DNA of 16,273 nucleotides from Marinospirillum sp. (GCF_014859565.1 NZ_JACUUA010000068.1:1-16273), one strand, 5' to 3'; counted from the stretch's first letter, positions 1-8,286 are shown. Program-made: numbers and translations. Notes: generated by a model from the sequence alone, not told the origin.

Positions 1-40
1 GCAGCGCTCTGGATATCAGCTGGGTTTAACGCCCGCCGAA

Positions 41-973
41 TCAGTCGCCGCGTACTTCAACCTGCGCGGCATCACTGACCAGACGCCGCCATAAACGCTC
101 CACTGGCGGCTTGTGCACCAGCGTACAACGATACAGGCGAATCTCCAGCGGAATCACCCACTGTTCTCCACCACAGACTACCAGCTTGCCTTCCGAAAGC
201 TCCCGCTCAATGCTTAGACGCGGCACCCAAGCCACACCCTGCCCTTCCAGCGCCATGCCTTTTAATCCTTCGGCCATAGCCGTTTCATAAACGGTACGAA
301 ACTGCATAGCAACCGGTTTTTGGCGCAGCAGAATTTTTAATGAACGTTCCAGAAACGCACCCTGGGTGTAAGCCAGCAAAGGGATTTCCTGCTGTTCAGA
401 GACATCCAGCGCGTAGAGGGGTCGCCCTTGCTCATTCACCGAACAGACCGGCAGCATTTCCGTGGCACCCATACGAAGTGAAGGAAAGTGCTCCTGATCC
501 AACTGCAGACTCCCCAGCGGGTCATGGTAAGCCAGCATCAGATCACAGCGCCCTTCACGCAAGGCGTGCATGGCCTCGCCGACGTTCATGGCGGTCATGC
601 GAGAACCGATTTCGCCCACCACCGCTTGCAAACGCTTCAACCATTGCGGGAAAAAATTAAACGCCAGGGAGTGCGCCACGCTGAATTCCAGCAACTGCCC
701 TGCTGCGGCATCCAGTCCGCGCAGGTGGCGCAAAGCATCGCCCAACTGCTCCACCACATTACGCGCAGTAATTAGAAACAGCTGTCCATCGGCGGTTAAT
801 TCCAAGGGTGACTTGCCACGATCCACCAAAGTGGCACCCACAGCACGTTCCAGTGACTGAATACGGCGACTGAATGCAGGCTGGGTGACGAAACGTCGCT
901 TTGCCGCCTGAGAAAAACTGCGGGTAGCAGCCAGAGCAACAAAATCCTCCAGCCATTTCACTTCAAGATTCAC
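41..973 (-). CDS. LysR-family transcriptional regulator, HypT (YjiE)-like
   Basis: This is a 310-residue LysR-type regulator. A winged helix-turn-helix occupies about residues 5-65 (KWLEDFVALAATRSFSQAA, then TQPAFSRRIQSLE), followed by the effector-binding domain. The N-terminus and the late stretch around EGLKGMALEGQGVAWVP...GKLVV resemble what I recall of E. coli HypT/YjiE, a hypochlorite-responsive regulator activated by methionine oxidation. The resemblance supports a HypT-like subfamily, but orthology is not proven and the inducer is unknown. The start is a GTG preceded by AAGGAAGGA at good spacing. The gene is divergent from the M23 endopeptidase, with 228 bp between them holding a perfect 6-bp dyad and two TCTAACC direct repeats. 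These are candidate autoregulatory sites, as is common for LysR genes. Family assignment is firm; the subfamily is moderate. Confidence 0.9.
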   Translation of the reverse strand: MNLEVKWLEDFVALAATRSFSQAAKRRFVTQPAFSRRIQSLERAVGATLVDRGKSPLELTADGQLFLITARNVVEQLGDALRHLRGLDAAAGQLLEFSVAHSLAFNFFPQWLKRLQAVVGEIGSRMTAMNVGEAMHALREGRCDLMLAYHDPLGSLQLDQEHFPSLRMGATEMLPVCSVNEQGRPLYALDVSEQQEIPLLAYTQGAFLERSLKILLRQKPVAMQFRTVYETAMAEGLKGMALEGQGVAWVPRLSIERELSEGKLVVCGGEQWVIPLEIRLYRCTLVHKPPVERLWRRLVSDAAQVEVRGD

Positions 974-1010
974 TCTAGTCCTTCCTTACTGCAGCTTCTG
1001 GCTGCTTTGA

Positions 1011-1059
1011 TCTAACCTGCGAATGGCTAATTCTAACCGAGCGCGCACTAAAATAGTGC
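1011..1059. promoter_or_regulatory. Candidate LysR operator region: dyad plus direct repeats
   Basis: GCACTA (1045-1050), a three-base AAA centre, then TAGTGC (1054-1059) form a perfect 15-bp dyad with an AT core. TCTAACC occurs at 1011-1017 and again at 1032-1038, a 21-bp period (two helical turns). Both lie just upstream of the divergently transcribed LysR gene, where autoregulatory sites of this family usually sit. Binding is inference. Confidence 0.4.
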
Positions 1060-1075
1060 CACCAAAACGACTTAA

Positions 1076-1104
1076 TTTACCCACCCGGCGCATATTGTTA
1101 TAGT
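1076..1104 (+). promoter_or_regulatory. Predicted sigma-70 promoter of the M23 endopeptidase gene
   Basis: TTTACC (1076-1081; 4 of 6 to the -35 consensus) is separated by 17 bp from TATAGT (1099-1104; 5 of 6 to the -10 consensus). Transcription would start near 1111, leaving a leader of about 90 nt. The -10 lies inside the palindrome at 1096-1110, so a repressor bound there would block this promoter. Confidence 0.5.
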
Positions 1105-1110
1105 ATAACA
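1096..1110. promoter_or_regulatory. Putative Zur (zinc uptake regulator) box
   Basis: TGTTATA, a central G, then TATAACA form a perfect 7+1+7 palindrome. This is the core of the gammaproteobacterial Zur operator as I know it (TGTTATANTATAACA). It overlaps the predicted -10 of the endopeptidase gene, as expected for zinc-dependent repression. The downstream enzyme is a zinc M23 peptidase, and Zur control of such enzymes is known for Vibrio cholerae ShyB. Match to the consensus is seen directly; regulation is inferred. Confidence 0.65.
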
Positions 1111-1201
1111 CTTACTGACTTGCTTATTATCTGCGGCTCTGGATAAACAAGCACCTGCTGACCGACTATTTTTCCATTATCGGTTCGACTTAGAGACAGA
1201 T

Positions 1202-2527
1202 ATGCTGAATCGCTACACAGCCCGCCCGAGACACTGGGCACTCTTGTTCATCACCAGCACCTGTCTGGTACTGGGGCTTGCCATCTACCTCAGCAGCACC
1301 CCAATAGAGACAGAAGAAGAGGCCGTCCCTCCCATGAGCGAGATTCTCGAAGCTCTGGAAGCCACCGACTTTCACAACGCCCTGATCCCTCCTTTGTCTC
1401 CACCTCCTGACTGGGAGCAATACACTTTGCAAGCCGGTGATCGGCTCTCCTACTTATGGCAGGAAAAATGGCATTTGCCACTGGCAACCCTTTACACCCT
1501 GCTGGACAATAAAGAAGGGGCAAGATTCCTAAATCGTGTACAGCCTGGACAACATATCGAATGGTTAGCCAGTCGTGATGGTCAACTTTTGGCTTTTCGC
1601 ATCTGGCAGAGCCGCGCTCAGGGCAGTGAATGGTTGCGGGAGTCCAGTGGTTTCAGCTTTCGCAACCTAACCTCCCAACGGGAAGTTAAACTGCTGCGAC
1701 TCGAAGGCACCTTACAGGGCATTCTGGTCAACAGCCTGAACAACATGCCCGAAATTGCCGGCCAGCAAGGAGCCATTGCCGCAGCCTTGGATCGACACCT
1801 GCCCCTTCGTCGTGATGCTCGTGATGGAGACACCTTCAGCCTGCTGGTAGAACAAGAATGGCTGAGTAATGACCCAACCCCTTACTCCACCCGATTGCTG
1901 GCTTTTGATTATCAGGGTCAACGCATGACTATTCGAGCGGCACGCCATCAGGATGGCCGTTTTTATACCCCGGAAGGCATCAGTCTGATTCCACCCTTTG
2001 ATCGTATCCCACTAGCACAGCGCTTTCGTATCAGCTCCAACTTCAACCTGAATCGTCGCCACCCGGTGACTGGGCGAGTCCAGCCGCATTACGGCACCGA
2101 CTTTGCAACTCCCACCGGCACCCCGGTTCGAGCTCCGGCAGATGGCCGTGTTATTCGCACTGGCCGTAACCACCACTATGCCGGAAACTATCTGGTAATT
2201 GATCACGGTCAGGGATTTGAGACACGCTATTTGCACCTGCATCGCATTCAGGTTAATCGGGGTGCCGACATCAAACGTGGACAGATCATCGGCCAAACCG
2301 GTAATACCGGACGCAGCACCGGCCCGCATCTGCATTATGAACTACACATTAATGGCCGCCCAGTGGATGCCATGCGTGCTGCACTGCCCAGCGTTGAAAA
2401 ACTGCAAGGGGCTGATCTCAAGCTATTCAAGGAACAGAGCCAACAGATTTTTTCCGGACTGGATAATCGGTTGGCTCTGCAGGATCTGGCACAGCGCCTG
2501 ACCCAAAACGCCTCCTCAATCCAATGA
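1202..2527 (+). CDS. mepM: M23-family murein endopeptidase, MepM/ShyB type
   Basis: This 441-residue protein is about the length of E. coli MepM (440). Residues about 13-31 form an N-terminal membrane anchor (LLFITSTCLVLGLAIYL), placing the rest in the periplasm. An OapA/LysM-like region follows at about 72-135 (YTLQAGDRLSYLW...VQPGQHIEWL). The LytM/M23 catalytic domain covers about 285-395 with zinc ligands H296 and D300 (HYGTD) and the HLH motif 376-378. All metal ligands are present, so it should be active. The family cleaves D,D-crosslinks in peptidoglycan to make room for cell-wall insertion. It has its own predicted promoter overlapped by a Zur-type box, suggesting induction under zinc starvation. 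It could be named mepM or as a ShyB-like paralogue; this sequence alone does not separate the two. Confidence 0.9.
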   Translation: MLNRYTARPRHWALLFITSTCLVLGLAIYLSSTPIETEEEAVPPMSEILEALEATDFHNALIPPLSPPPDWEQYTLQAGDRLSYLWQEKWHLPLATLYTLLDNKEGARFLNRVQPGQHIEWLASRDGQLLAFRIWQSRAQGSEWLRESSGFSFRNLTSQREVKLLRLEGTLQGILVNSLNNMPEIAGQQGAIAAALDRHLPLRRDARDGDTFSLLVEQEWLSNDPTPYSTRLLAFDYQGQRMTIRAARHQDGRFYTPEGISLIPPFDRIPLAQRFRISSNFNLNRRHPVTGRVQPHYGTDFATPTGTPVRAPADGRVIRTGRNHHYAGNYLVIDHGQGFETRYLHLHRIQVNRGADIKRGQIIGQTGNTGRSTGPHLHYELHINGRPVDAMRAALPSVEKLQGADLKLFKEQSQQIFSGLDNRLALQDLAQRLTQNASSIQ

Positions 2528-2582
2528 ACGGAAAGAAAAACCCTTTGCTACACTACTGACATAATAACAACCGGAGTCGACC

Positions 2583-3566
2583 ATGTTTACAGCGCTTAAA
2601 ATCGAGAAAGACGAAGCGGGTTATCGTACCCAACTGGCCTCGCTGGAAGACAATCAGCTGCCGGACGGTGATGTCACTATCAAGGTCGATTATTCCACGC
2701 TCAATTACAAGGATGCCCTGGCAATCACCGGCAAAGGCCCTGTGGTGCGTCACTTCCCCATGGTACCCGGCATTGACCTGGCTGGCAGCGTGGAGTCCAG
2801 CAGCAATCCAGCTTATCAGCCCGGCGATGCCGTGGTACTGAACGGCTGGGGTGTTGGTGAAGTGCACTGGGGGGGGCTGGCACAAAAAGCTCGCCTGAAA
2901 GGTGACTGGCTGATTCCTCTACCCACCGCATTTACACCCCGTCAGGCCATGATGATCGGCACTGCCGGTTATACCGCCATGCTGTGTGTGATGGCTCTGG
3001 AGCGTCATGGTGTTAAACCGGAATCCGGTGAAATTCTGGTCACGGGTGCTGCCGGTGGTGTTGGCAGTGTTGCCGTAGCTCTGCTGGCAAAACTGGGTTA
3101 TCAGGTGGTGGCCTCCACCGGTCGTCCCGATGAAGCCGAATACTTAAAACAACTGGGCGCTTCGGAAATCATCCACCGCAACACCTTAAGTGAACCCGGC
3201 AAACCTCTGGCCCGTGAACGCTGGGCTGGTGCCGTGGACTCTGTTGGTAGCCATACCCTTGCCAATGTCTGTGCCAGCATGAAATACCGTGGCGTCGTTG
3301 CTGCCTGCGGTCTGGCTCAGGGCATGGACTTACCGGCCACCGTAGCACCTTTTATTCTACGTGGTGTCACTCTGGCTGGTATCGACAGTGTTTACTGCCC
3401 ACGCCCGGAGCGGCTGGAAGCCTGGGAACGTCTGGGTCAGCTGCTGGATACCAACCAGTTAGAACTGCTGGTGCACGAGATCTCACTGGAAGAAGCCATC
3501 CCAGCGGCAACTGACCTACTGGCGGGCAAAATCCGTGGTCGCCTGGTGGTGGATACCAACCGCTGA
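2583..3566 (+). CDS. acuI: Acrylyl-CoA reductase / YhdH-type quinone oxidoreductase (AcuI)
   Basis: This 327-residue medium-chain dehydrogenase/reductase lacks the zinc-site residues of alcohol dehydrogenases. It matches E. coli YhdH (AcuI) along its length: [19 protein letters not shown] and [13 protein letters not shown] N-terminal segments, [15 protein letters not shown], and the nucleotide-binding loop GAAGGVGS at residues 155-162. AcuI enzymes reduce acryloyl-CoA to propionyl-CoA with NADPH. In marine bacteria this detoxifies acrylate, for example from dimethylsulfoniopropionate; that link here is inference, because no DMSP lyase gene is in the window. The start is ATG with an upstream GGAG. 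It follows the endopeptidase gene by 55 bp and may be partly co-transcribed. Confidence 0.92.
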   Translation: MFTALKIEKDEAGYRTQLASLEDNQLPDGDVTIKVDYSTLNYKDALAITGKGPVVRHFPMVPGIDLAGSVESSSNPAYQPGDAVVLNGWGVGEVHWGGLAQKARLKGDWLIPLPTAFTPRQAMMIGTAGYTAMLCVMALERHGVKPESGEILVTGAAGGVGSVAVALLAKLGYQVVASTGRPDEAEYLKQLGASEIIHRNTLSEPGKPLARERWAGAVDSVGSHTLANVCASMKYRGVVAACGLAQGMDLPATVAPFILRGVTLAGIDSVYCPRPERLEAWERLGQLLDTNQLELLVHEISLEEAIPAATDLLAGKIRGRLVVDTNR

Positions 3567-3573
3567 CCGTCGT

Positions 3574-3605
3574 TCAGCGGACTGGATTTTCATCTGCTCC
3601 GCTGA
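3574..3605 (+). other. Stem-loop after acuI
   Basis: TCAGCGGA (3574-3581) and TCCGCTGA (3598-3605) are perfect 8-bp inverted arms with a 16-nt loop. They lie 8 bp after the acuI stop and just before the predicted proS promoter. No T-run follows, so this is not a standard intrinsic terminator. It could be a 3'-end stabilising or Rho-assisted stem. Confidence 0.4.
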
Positions 3606-3609
3606 GCCA

Positions 3610-3638
3610 GTGACACCTCAAGCAAAATCCTGTAAATT
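3610..3638 (+). promoter_or_regulatory. Predicted sigma-70 promoter of proS
   Basis: GTGACA (3610-3615; 5 of 6 to the -35 consensus), a 17-bp spacer and TAAATT (3633-3638; 4 of 6 to the -10 consensus) lie in the 129-bp gap between acuI and proS. This suggests proS has its own promoter, with transcription starting near 3645. Confidence 0.45.
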
Positions 3639-3695
3639 TCACGGCATTTCCATTCCTGATTCCAATCGATCCCTGACCCAAGGTAAGCTGACTCC

Positions 3696-5402
3696 ATGCG
3701 CGCTTCACAACTGCTGATTGCCACCCTCAAGGAAACCCCCAACGATGCCCAGGTCATCAGCCACCAGCTGATGTTACGTGCCGGTTTTGTCCGCAGCCTC
3801 GGCTCCGGTTTATACACCTGGCTGCCTCTGGGTCTGCGTACCCTACGCAAGGTGGAACGTATTGTGCGGGAAGAAATGGACAAATCCGGCGCTCAGGAGG
3901 TGTTAATGCCCGGCATTCAACCCGCTGAGCTGTGGCAGGAATCTGGCCGCTGGGAGCAGTACGGCAAAGAGTTGCTGCGCCTGCATGACCGCCATAACCG
4001 TGATTTCTGTGTTGGCCCGACCCATGAAGAGGTCATCACCGACATGGTGCGTAAAGAACTGCGTTCATACAAACAGTTGCCGGTGAACTTTTACCAGATC
4101 CAGACCAAATTCCGTGACGAAATCCGTCCCCGTTTTGGTGTCATGCGTGCCCGTGAATTCATCATGAAGGATGCCTACTCCTTCCACCTGACGCAGGAAT
4201 CACTGCAACAGACCTATGATGTCATGCACAGCACCTACTGCAATATCTTCACCCGCCTGGGTCTGGATTTCCGTCCGGTGATTGCAGATAACGGCTCCAT
4301 CGGTGGCACGGGTTCACATGAGTTCCACGTACTGGCCGACTCAGGTGAAGACGACATCGTGTTCTCCGACAGCTCCGACTACGCTGCCAACATTGAAAAA
4401 GCCGAAGCCCTACCGCGTGAAACCTCACGCCCTGCAGCTACCGAAGAATTACGCCTGATTGACACCCCGGATGCAAAAACCATCAGCCAGCTGGTTGAAC
4501 AGTTTGGTCTGTCGGTTGAAAAAACCATCAAGACTCTGGTGGTGAAAGCTGCTGAAGGCGGCCTGATCGCCCTGCTGGTACGTGGTGATCACGAACTGAA
4601 CGAAATCAAAGCCAGCAACCTGCCAGAAGTCGCCAGCCCATTACAAATGGCCAATGATGAAGAAATCAAAGCGGCTATTGGTGCTGCACCTGGCTCATTG
4701 GGTCCGATCCAACTGCCGATTCCCTGCATTGCAGATCGCTCTGTTGCCATGCTGAGTGACTTTGGCGCCGGTGCCAATGAAGATGGTAAACACTATTTTG
4801 GCATCAACTGGGAACGTGACCTGCCGCTGCCACAAGTGGCTGATATTCGCAACGTGGTGGAAGGTGATCCCAGCCCGGATGGCAAGGGTAGCCTACTGAT
4901 CAAGCGTGGCATAGAAGTCGGCCATATCTTCCAGCTCGGCACCAAATACTCCGAGGCCATGAACGCCACAGTACTGGACGAAAACGGCAAAACGGCCACC
5001 CTGATTATGGGTTGTTACGGTATCGGTGTCACCCGGATTGTGGCTTCTGCCATTGAGCAGAACCATGATGAGTCCGGTATTATCTGGCCGAATGCCCTTG
5101 CCCCTTTTGAAGTGGCTATTGTGCCGATGAATGCCCACAAATCTGAACGGGTGCGTGAAACCACCGAAAAACTTTATCAGGATTTAAAAGCCGCCGGAGT
5201 TGATGTACTGCTGGATGACCGTGACGAGCGCCCCGGTTCCAAGTTTGCTGATCTGGAACTGATTGGTATCCCGCATCGTATTGTGGTGGGTGAACGTGGC
5301 TTGAACAACGGTGAACTGGAATACAAAGGACGCCGTGATGCTGAACCCAGCATGGTGGCCGCTGACGGGATTCTGGAGTTTATTCGCAACAAACTGGCTT
5401 GA
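3696..5402 (+). CDS. proS: Prolyl-tRNA synthetase (bacterial type, with editing domain)
   Basis: At 568 residues this is close to E. coli ProS (572). It attaches proline to tRNA-Pro in the cytoplasm. The class II core shows the N-terminal [17 protein letters not shown] start, motif 1/2 sequence around [20 protein letters not shown], and motif 3 as GCYGIGVTR (439-447). The YbaK-like insertion domain, about residues 225-400, hydrolyses mischarged Ala-tRNA-Pro; [20 protein letters not shown] is recognisable in it. The C-terminal anticodon-binding domain runs from about 475 ([11 protein letters not shown]...[15 protein letters not shown]). The ATG has AAGGTAAG upstream at a longish spacing. No features suggest truncation. 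Confidence 0.98.
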   Translation: MRASQLLIATLKETPNDAQVISHQLMLRAGFVRSLGSGLYTWLPLGLRTLRKVERIVREEMDKSGAQEVLMPGIQPAELWQESGRWEQYGKELLRLHDRHNRDFCVGPTHEEVITDMVRKELRSYKQLPVNFYQIQTKFRDEIRPRFGVMRAREFIMKDAYSFHLTQESLQQTYDVMHSTYCNIFTRLGLDFRPVIADNGSIGGTGSHEFHVLADSGEDDIVFSDSSDYAANIEKAEALPRETSRPAATEELRLIDTPDAKTISQLVEQFGLSVEKTIKTLVVKAAEGGLIALLVRGDHELNEIKASNLPEVASPLQMANDEEIKAAIGAAPGSLGPIQLPIPCIADRSVAMLSDFGAGANEDGKHYFGINWERDLPLPQVADIRNVVEGDPSPDGKGSLLIKRGIEVGHIFQLGTKYSEAMNATVLDENGKTATLIMGCYGIGVTRIVASAIEQNHDESGIIWPNALAPFEVAIVPMNAHKSERVRETTEKLYQDLKAAGVDVLLDDRDERPGSKFADLELIGIPHRIVVGERGLNNGELEYKGRRDAEPSMVAADGILEFIRNKLA

Positions 5403-5423
5403 TTGCGCCTTTAACAGCCAGAG

Positions 5424-5466
5424 AAAAAAAGCAGCCTCCCGAATGAGATGGCTCACTGGGGGCTGC
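5424..5466 (-). terminator. Intrinsic terminator between convergent proS and the 135-residue gene
   Basis: GCAGCCTCC (5431-5439) pairs with GGGGGCTGC (5458-5466): nine base pairs including one G-T wobble, with an 18-nt loop. On the minus strand the stem is followed by a T-run (the plus-strand AAAAAAA at 5424-5430), so it terminates the leftward gene ending at 5474. On the plus strand the following CTGTTTGTT is a weak T-tract, so it may also stop proS transcription. Confidence 0.8.
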
Positions 5467-5473
5467 CTGTTTG

Positions 5474-5881
5474 TTACTGGGCGATGTTTATCAGGTAATA
5501 AGCAACACCCGCGACAGACAACAAAAACACCACAATCAAGTTCACCCGCCAGGAATCCGTACTGCGCTTGTTACGAAAAGCATTCAGCACCAGACCACCA
5601 GCCGACAACAGCATAATCAGCAGCATCAGGTAAAAAGCATAACGGTAGGCATCGGCATCCCAGTAGTCACGCCCTTCCAGCCCCATCCAGCGATCAAAAA
5701 AAGTCACCAGCACCGGGCGGGCTTTTTCCACCAACACCAGCACCGGCAACAATAAAATCCAGCTCAACGCCCCACTCAGGGTGATCAGCCGTAAAACCAG
5801 ATCAGGCTTCTGCCTATGCTCAGGTATCTTTTTCCGCCGGTTATCATCTGCTGCCTGCGCCAGCTTTTTCCAGTCTTCCAT
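5474..5881 (-). CDS. Small three-helix membrane protein of unknown function
   Basis: I do not recognise this 135-residue protein. A basic, charged N-terminus of about 28 residues (KKLAQAADDNRRKKIPEHR) is followed by three hydrophobic segments at about 31-52, 82-101 and 113-132, so it is an inner-membrane protein with the charged tail probably cytoplasmic. A loop with aromatic and acidic residues (DRWMGLEGRDYWDADAYRY) joins helices 1 and 2. The ATG has a strong ribosome site, GAGGTG, five bases upstream. It is a single-gene transcript, divergent from the diguanylate cyclase gene and ending at its own terminator. Confidence 0.8.
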   Translation of the reverse strand: MEDWKKLAQAADDNRRKKIPEHRQKPDLVLRLITLSGALSWILLLPVLVLVEKARPVLVTFFDRWMGLEGRDYWDADAYRYAFYLMLLIMLLSAGGLVLNAFRNKRSTDSWRVNLIVVFLLSVAGVAYYLINIAQ

Positions 5882-5902
5882 ACTGCACCTCAGTGAATAC
5901 TA

Positions 5903-5974
5903 TTATTCCAAAGCATAATCCAGAAGCGGATTGGAGCCTAGTGCTGCTGATGATTTACCAAAAAATTGCTTCAA
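5903..5974 (-). other. Possible 23-codon small ORF or coding remnant
   Basis: A TTG-initiated frame reads LKQFFGKSSAALGSNPLLDY then ALE and stop, with protein-like composition in an otherwise AT-rich divergent intergenic region. No ribosome site precedes the TTG. It could be a remnant, a leader of the downstream 135-residue gene, or chance. I cannot assign it. Confidence 0.15.
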
Positions 5975-5998
5975 GACAATAAATTAACACCAAAAACA

Positions 5999-6026
5999 GC
6001 GACAAAAAGTCTCACATTGATATAAA
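5999..6026 (+). promoter_or_regulatory. Weak candidate promoter for the diguanylate cyclase gene
   Basis: GCGACA (5999-6004; 4 of 6 to the -35 consensus), a 16-bp spacer and TATAAA (6021-6026; 5 of 6 to the -10 consensus) lie in an A-rich leader about 50 bp before the ATG. It is the best sigma-70-like pair I see there, but the -35 is poor. Confidence 0.35.
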
Positions 6027-6077
6027 ATTTTTCATTCAAAAAAGTCTGGCAAAAAAACAACAAGGAACAAATAGACA

Positions 6078-7943
6078 ATGCTGAAGCTTCAAACCAAGAC
6101 CTTACTGGCTCTGGCATCCGTAATGTTTGTTCTGACACTCGTCATCACTCTGGCCAGCCTTGCTTCTTTCCGCGATTTTTCCATCCGGGCAGCTACAGAG
6201 CACACCCGCACCGCAGCTGAAATGATCCGTGTGGCTCTGACCGAATCCATGGTCAACGGTACCATGGACAAGCGACATACGCTGCTGGAACGCGTTGCTG
6301 AAGTGGATGGACTGGATGAAGCGCGTGTGATTCGCGGCAAACTGGTTGAAGAACAGTTCGGGAACGGCCTGGCGATGGAAAGTCATGCAGATGCCATTGA
6401 TTACCAGGTGCTAGGCAGCGGCAAACCTGTTTATACCTTGATGGGTGGTTACCTTAACTCGGAGTTCCGCGCAACCGTTCCCTACATTGCCACCACCCGT
6501 GGTGATGTCAACTGTCTTAACTGCCATGCTGTACAGGAAGGTTCTGTTCTGGGTGCGGTCACACTGACCGCCTCCATTGAGCACATGCGCACTGCAGCTA
6601 TTCTTACAGTGATTGTACTGGTCGGTGCCACTGCCCTTTTTTCTGTTATTTCTTTGTTATTTCTGCGCCGTCTGTTGCAGCCTCTGGTGACCACCGCCAG
6701 CGAAATTGAACACGCCGTGCGTCAGGCCAAAGTAGGTGATTTTAGTGTTCGAGTGCAGCAGCGCAGCAATGATGAAATTGGCGCCATTGCCCGCCACTTC
6801 AACAGCCTGTCAGAAGGTATCACCAACAAACTCAGCGAAATCCGCCAGAATGTTGCCCATCTGGTGCAATCACAACCGACGGAAAACGGTGACCTGCTGG
6901 CAGATACCGCCAACACGGTATCCGGGCTGGTCAAGGTCGCTCAGTTCAAACAGGCAATCGAAGAAGACGAATCCAGTGAAGAAGTGTTTCAGCGTATTGG
7001 TGAAGTGATTCAGGATGAATTCAAGTTTGAAACCTTCTCCATTTATGAAGTGGATCAGACCAATAAACAGATCAAAACCATCTGTGTGGATGGTATCGCT
7101 CAGGCGCCCATCCAGTGGTGTAATACCGATATTTCTGAAAAGTGCACTGCCTGTCGCGCTGTGCGCACCGGGCATTATATTGATGGCACAGAAAACGCAC
7201 TGATCTGTCGTTCTTTTGCCAGTGATGCCCGCAACGATGGCAAGACTTACCTGTGTCTGCCAGTGATTCAATCCGGCGGTGTGGGCAGTGTCATTCAGCT
7301 GGTACTAAAAAAAGAAGACGTAAAGCGGGCAGAACATTCCAGACCACTGATTGAGTCCTATCTGCGTGAGGCAGCACCAGTATTGCAAGCCAAACGGCTG
7401 ATGGCCAGCCTGCGTGAATCCACGTTAAATGACGCCATGACCGGCCTGCGTAATCGCCGCTTCCTTGAGGAATACTCCGACACCCTGGTCAACCAGTGCA
7501 AGCGCCGTGGCACCTCCATGACCCTGATCATGATGGATCTGGACTATTTCAAAAAGGTTAACGATACCTACGGGCATGATGTCGGTGACGCAATCCTGGT
7601 AGATCTGGCGAATATTTTTAAAGCCAACGTGCGGGACTCGGATCTGATTATCCGTTATGGTGGTGAAGAGTTTCTGATTATCCTGCTGGACACTGATGCC
7701 GAAGCAGGTGTGCTGGTGGCAGAAAAAATCCGCAAGGCAGTGGAAAGCTTCCAGTTCAAAGCTGGTGGTGTGTTGCTGAACAAAACCATTTCAGCAGGTC
7801 TGGCGGATTATCCCACCGATGGTCAGGCATTCTGGCAGGTACTCAAGTACGCGGATGTATCCCTGTATGCTGCCAAAGACGGTGGTCGTAATCAGGTGGT
7901 ACGTTTTACTCCCGAACTATGGGTTTCTGAAGAAAAGTATTAA
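6078..7943 (+). CDS. Membrane diguanylate cyclase with periplasmic c-haem motif, HAMP, Cys-rich GAF-like and GGDEF domains
   Basis: This is a 621-residue sensor enzyme. Domain order: TM1 (about 7-29); a periplasmic domain of about 140 residues with one covalent haem c motif CLNCH at 146-150; TM2 (about 173-196); HAMP (about 196-250); a GAF-like domain (about 285-435); and a C-terminal GGDEF domain (about 450-610). The active-site motif is GGEEF (528-532), preceded by RDSD (519-522) at the exact five-residue spacing of an allosteric inhibitory I-site. It should therefore make cyclic di-GMP with product feedback. The single CxxCH between two helices suggests redox or gas sensing through a c-type haem, as in Geobacter-type haem-c sensors and DUF3365-like domains. 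The GAF-like part is rich in cysteines (C336, C348, C356, C359, C377, C393). An AAGGA lies about 10 bases before the ATG. A small membrane-protein gene follows after 12 bp. Confidence 0.93.
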   Translation: MLKLQTKTLLALASVMFVLTLVITLASLASFRDFSIRAATEHTRTAAEMIRVALTESMVNGTMDKRHTLLERVAEVDGLDEARVIRGKLVEEQFGNGLAMESHADAIDYQVLGSGKPVYTLMGGYLNSEFRATVPYIATTRGDVNCLNCHAVQEGSVLGAVTLTASIEHMRTAAILTVIVLVGATALFSVISLLFLRRLLQPLVTTASEIEHAVRQAKVGDFSVRVQQRSNDEIGAIARHFNSLSEGITNKLSEIRQNVAHLVQSQPTENGDLLADTANTVSGLVKVAQFKQAIEEDESSEEVFQRIGEVIQDEFKFETFSIYEVDQTNKQIKTICVDGIAQAPIQWCNTDISEKCTACRAVRTGHYIDGTENALICRSFASDARNDGKTYLCLPVIQSGGVGSVIQLVLKKEDVKRAEHSRPLIESYLREAAPVLQAKRLMASLRESTLNDAMTGLRNRRFLEEYSDTLVNQCKRRGTSMTLIMMDLDYFKKVNDTYGHDVGDAILVDLANIFKANVRDSDLIIRYGGEEFLIILLDTDAEAGVLVAEKIRKAVESFQFKAGGVLLNKTISAGLADYPTDGQAFWQVLKYADVSLYAAKDGGRNQVVRFTPELWVSEEKY

Positions 7944-7955
7944 CGGAGTTAACTC

Positions 7956-8285
7956 TTGCTGAATCATCTGGAGCGCCTGGCTCAACGCCTGGCTTTCCTA
8001 AAAATTCCAGCCCTGTTGCTTGCCGCCGCAGGGCTGCTTCATTTTGTGCTGACCCTGCAACTGCCCGGTATCCTGCTGGTGTTCTGGGCATTGCTGCTGT
8101 ACAGCTTTTTAAATCTGTTCCAACGCTTACCTGCCGCTGCTCAGCCGAATCAGGGCTTTTTTAAACGCCTGAAAATGCGTGTGCACCGCAGCGGTTACTG
8201 GCTGCTGCTGATTATTTTTGTATTGCTCACCCTCGCCATTCTGACAATGACCCTGCGTGGACTGTTACTCTTTTTCAGCAGTTAA
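7956..8285 (+). CDS. Small membrane protein of unknown function, co-transcribed with the diguanylate cyclase
   Basis: I do not recognise this 109-residue protein. It has hydrophobic segments at about 16-35, 36-54 and 79-105, separated by a basic stretch (FFKRLKMRVHR), so it is probably an inner-membrane protein with two or three helices. The start is TTG, supported by GGAG seven bases upstream and by lying 12 bp after the cyclase stop; no in-frame ATG gives a plausible full protein. Tight spacing implies one operon with the cyclase, and a possible accessory role in its membrane signalling, which is inference. Confidence 0.7.
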   Translation: MLNHLERLAQRLAFLKIPALLLAAAGLLHFVLTLQLPGILLVFWALLLYSFLNLFQRLPAAAQPNQGFFKRLKMRVHRSGYWLLLIIFVLLTLAILTMTLRGLLLFFSS

Positions 8286-8286
8286 G

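Noticed and set aside
1..94. Plus-strand frames open from the left edge, ending at 29 (ALDISWV) or 94 (ITDQTPP)
   Set aside because: Either could be the tail of an upstream convergent gene, but the sequence is too short to identify, and the longer one overlaps the LysR gene by about 50 bp.
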